A DNA stretch of 5,495 nt from positions 1 through 5,495 of the forward strand of contig JAEDOB010000159.1 of the NCBI GenBank assembly GCA_016302225.1. The letters are read 5' to 3'. Of the stretch, positions 5,463 to 5,495 are shown piece after piece. Within the stretch, counting starts at the first letter, position 1. Each line of letters opens with the position of its first letter. Position numbers and translations under genes: made by a program. Origin of the DNA: Oscillospiraceae bacterium (GTDB lineage: Bacteria; Bacillota; Clostridia; Oscillospirales; Ruminococcaceae). A model generated the notes under the pieces. That model was not told the origin of the DNA. It was given only the letters and a program-made list of their open reading frames with translations, and ran no database searches.

Positions 5463-5495
5463 TTACGGCTGCTCGGGCGGCAGGAAAACATTGTA
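5463..5495 (-). CDS. C-terminal end of an upstream gene, cut by the window edge
   Basis: The minus strand reads Y-N-V-F-L-P-P-E-Q-P and then TAA, ending 15 bp before the pseudopilin ATG, with that gene's Shine-Dalgarno in the gap. Such tight spacing is typical of an operon, and pilin genes often cluster, so another minor pilin is likely. Ten codons are too few to identify it, and the reading frame is chosen mainly on spacing. Confidence 0.4.
   Translation of the reverse strand, partial: YNVFLPPEQP

Overview
The window is a type IV pilus (T4P) biogenesis locus, most likely from a cellulolytic or gut Ruminococcus or a close relative (Oscillospiraceae, Bacillota). The assignment rests on three things: moderate GC with strong AGGAGG-type ribosome binding sites, a GC-rich 'TGTAGGGGCG...' inverted-repeat element of a kind I recall from these genomes, and a Gram-positive-style set of T4P genes. 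Genus is inference; no rRNA or other marker is present.

Layout. Positions 1-323 hold no gene but three separate inverted-repeat structures: a near-perfect palindrome (8-42), an 86-bp MITE-like element (93-178) and the intrinsic terminator of the pil transcript (252-295). Two genes follow on the minus strand, transcribed pilB then pilT: the extension ATPase PilB (3205 to 1520) and the retraction ATPase PilT (1436 to 324). Diverging from pilB across 135 bp is the prepilin peptidase gene pilD (3341-4348, plus strand), with a recognisable extended -10 promoter and its own terminator (4391-4427). That terminator lies inside a longer inverted repeat (4361-4474). Converging on pilD from the other side is a minus-strand gene for a prepilin-like minor pilin/pseudopilin (5447 to 4566). 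It probably follows another gene whose last ten codons lie at the right edge of the window.

How it fits together. PilD cleaves and probably methylates prepilins such as the 4566-5447 product. PilB powers assembly of mature subunits into a fibre, and PilT powers disassembly and retraction, so the encoded pilus is probably dynamic. The platform protein PilC and the major pilin are not in the window, and a strong terminator closes the transcript right after pilT, so PilC must be encoded elsewhere.

I did not find a wholly new system. The points most worth a second look are: two DxDxDGxxE calcium-loop-like motifs in the pseudopilin; a charged coiled-coil insertion between the two catalytic aspartates of PilD; a PilB N-terminal domain that keeps its duplicated fold but has lost the expected c-di-GMP-contact residues in both repeats; compensatory base changes between the two hairpins of the 86-bp element; and the nested inverted repeat around the pilD terminator.
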